Below, piece by piece: positions 15,626 through 16,588 of a DNA stretch of 16,588 nt. The notes below the pieces were generated by a model, which did not search any database, had not been told where the DNA came from, and saw only the letters and a program-made list of their open reading frames with translations. This stretch comes from Comamonadaceae bacterium (lineage in GTDB: Bacteria; Pseudomonadota; Gammaproteobacteria; Burkholderiales; Burkholderiaceae_C): positions 1-16,588 of the forward strand of contig CANCCE010000038.1 of the NCBI GenBank assembly GCA_947374505.1, in the 5' to 3' direction. Within the stretch, counting starts at the first letter, position 1, and every line of letters begins with the position of its first letter. The translations under genes and the position numbers were made by a program.

Positions 15626-16588
15626 TCAGCGGTTTCCACTTCGACCACCGCCACCGCCACTGCCGCCACGGTTGTTGCCACCACCACGGCGTGGGCCGCC
15701 GGTGCCACCACCGCCAAAACCTCCCCCACCCCCGCCGCTGCCGCCATAACCACCGCCACCCCCACGACGCTGACCTTGCCCCTGAGCTTGGCGCTGTCTG
15801 GTGAAGGTTTCAGCACCGATATAGCCAAAAGAGGTTTTCATCGGGTCCGGTTGAGACCCCCCAGGCGGGTTGTCTGAGCGAGCCGAACGATCGCCGCCGC
15901 GCGACTGGCCTTGCCGACCACCATTGCCGCCACCACCGCCAAAGTTACCCTGCCGTGGGCCGCCTGGGCCGGGACCTCTGCCTCGGCCGGCATCTTGCCG
16001 TTGTGGCGGTGGTTGCAAATCGTACGGCTCTGGCGCGTCTTCCCGCTGCGCATCGCCGGACTGACGCTGAATGGGCGCTCCCCGATTAGCGCCGCGCGAA
16101 CGTTCTTGCCGTGGACCGCGCCCTGTGCGACCCTTGCCAGGGGCCCCATCCGCTTGACGCGGTGGGCGTGGATCGCCACGCGACTCAGATCGGCTTAACG
16201 CATTCGTCAGCGCTGCAATGTCGTTTTCATCGAGCTCGACGAAAGCCCCACGTTTCAGGCCGCGCGGCAGCATGACTGCGCCATAGCGAATGCGAATCAA
16301 ACGGCTGACAGCGTGACCGACCGCTTCAAACATACGGCGCACTTCGCGGTTCCGGCCCTCAGAAATCGTTACCTTGTACCAACAGTTGGCGCCCTCGCCG
16401 CCGCCGGCTTCAATGCTGCCGAACTGAGCGATGCCGTCATCGAGTTGCACACCTTCAAGCAAGCGTTTTTTCTCTTCGTTGTTCAATGCCCCCAGCACCC
16501 GCACAGCGTATTCGCGCTCCAAACCAAATCGCGGATGCATCAGTTGGTTGGCGAGTTCTCCAGAACTGGTCAACAACAACAAGCCTTC
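15626..16588 (-). CDS. rluB: 23S rRNA pseudouridine synthase RluB-like, 5' end cut, with long Gly/Arg-rich tail
   Basis: This is the C-terminal 320 codons of an RsuA/RluB-family pseudouridine synthase; the N-terminus, including the S4 domain and catalytic Asp, lies beyond base 16588. The visible part begins at EGLLLLTSSGELANQLMHPR, which directly follows the catalytic loop in the family. It continues with LEREYAVRVLG, YKVTISEGRNREVRRMFEA and RLIRIRYGAVMLPRGLKRG, the typical RluB core. The core ends near base 16193. After it comes about 188 residues of low-complexity tail rich in Gly, Arg, Gln, Pro and Asn, with RGG-like pieces and a final Gly-rich block (15629-15772). Similar Gly/Arg tails are common on betaproteobacterial RluB-type proteins. 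The exact paralogue (RluB rather than RluE/RluF/RsuA) is inferred from the core and tail. Confidence 0.92.
   Translation of the reverse strand, partial: EGLLLLTSSGELANQLMHPRFGLEREYAVRVLGALNNEEKKRLLEGVQLDDGIAQFGSIEAGGGEGANCWYKVTISEGRNREVRRMFEAVGHAVSRLIRIRYGAVMLPRGLKRGAFVELDENDIAALTNALSRSESRGDPRPPRQADGAPGKGRTGRGPRQERSRGANRGAPIQRQSGDAQREDAPEPYDLQPPPQRQDAGRGRGPGPGGPRQGNFGGGGGNGGRQGQSRGGDRSARSDNPPGGSQPDPMKTSFGYIGAETFTRQRQAQGQGQRRGGGGGYGGSGGGGGGFGGGGTGGPRRGGGNNRGGSGGGGGRSGNR
15629..15772 (-). repeat. Low-complexity Gly/Arg-rich coding repeat at the RluB C-terminus
   Basis: The last 48 sense codons of the RluB-like gene encode mostly Gly with interspersed Arg, Tyr, Phe, Ser and Asn, as imperfect GGGG-Y/F/S units. 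The minus strand is correspondingly rich in GGN triplets and G-runs such as GGGGGTGGGGG. Slippage and G-quadruplex formation are therefore possible, and assembly or sequencing errors are more likely here than elsewhere. Confidence 0.8.

Noticed and set aside
15562..15828. Minus-strand Ala/Val-rich 88-residue frame over the RluB tail
   Set aside because: It is the out-of-frame reading of the Gly-rich repeat (GGN read as GTG/GCG); the RluB frame continues intact through it.
1..16588. Mobile element, phage, CRISPR array, toxin-antitoxin or defence system
   Set aside because: No transposase, integrase, spaced direct repeats, flanking inverted repeats or unknown small gene pairs are present; all coding space is taken by recognised core genes and no gap exceeds 189 bp.

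Overview
The window is a compact, fully co-directional block of conserved bacterial housekeeping genes, all on the minus strand. Transcription runs from high to low coordinates: rluB (5' end cut by the window edge), ndk, rlmN, pilW/pilF-like, rodZ-like, ispG, hisS, yfgM-like, bamB, der, hfq, hflX, hflK, hflC, hisZ, purA (3' end cut by the other edge). The gene order, the presence of hisZ, the Gly/Arg-rich RluB tail and the protein sequences point to a betaproteobacterium of the order Burkholderiales. It looks most like a Comamonadaceae member (Rhodoferax/Polaromonas type); the genus is inference.

Region 1 (about 12.1-16.6 kb) holds RNA modification and nucleotide metabolism (rluB, ndk, rlmN), then a type IV pilus pilotin-like TPR lipoprotein and a RodZ-like cell-shape protein. 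Region 2 (about 7.6-12.1 kb) holds isoprenoid synthesis (ispG), histidyl-tRNA synthetase (hisS) and two envelope-biogenesis proteins, YfgM-like and the BamB lipoprotein. Region 3 (about 2.3-7.5 kb) holds the ribosome-assembly GTPase Der, the RNA chaperone Hfq, the ribosome-associated GTPase HflX and the FtsH-modulating membrane pair HflK/HflC. Region 4 (1-2.15 kb) holds HisZ, the regulatory partner of short-form HisG, and PurA, the first committed step of AMP synthesis.

Many junctions suggest translational coupling: 4-nt ATGA overlaps at rlmN/pilW and yfgM/bamB, an 8-nt overlap at pilW/rodZ, and gaps of 2-9 nt at rodZ/ispG, ispG/hisS, hfq/hflX and hflK/hflC. The longest non-coding stretch is only 189 bp (hflC-hisZ), so no gap exceeds 300 bp. 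Small hairpins or dyads lie in the hflC-hisZ, der-hfq and rluB-ndk gaps, but I found no convincing U-tailed terminator or strong promoter.

I found no mobile element, CRISPR array, tRNA, rRNA, phage gene or defence cassette. The window looks like ordinary core genome, and I do not see a previously undescribed system in it. The points most worth a second look are the long disordered RluB tail with an embedded non-repetitive island, the intergenic RNA structures, and the fusion of two clusters that are separate in E. coli.
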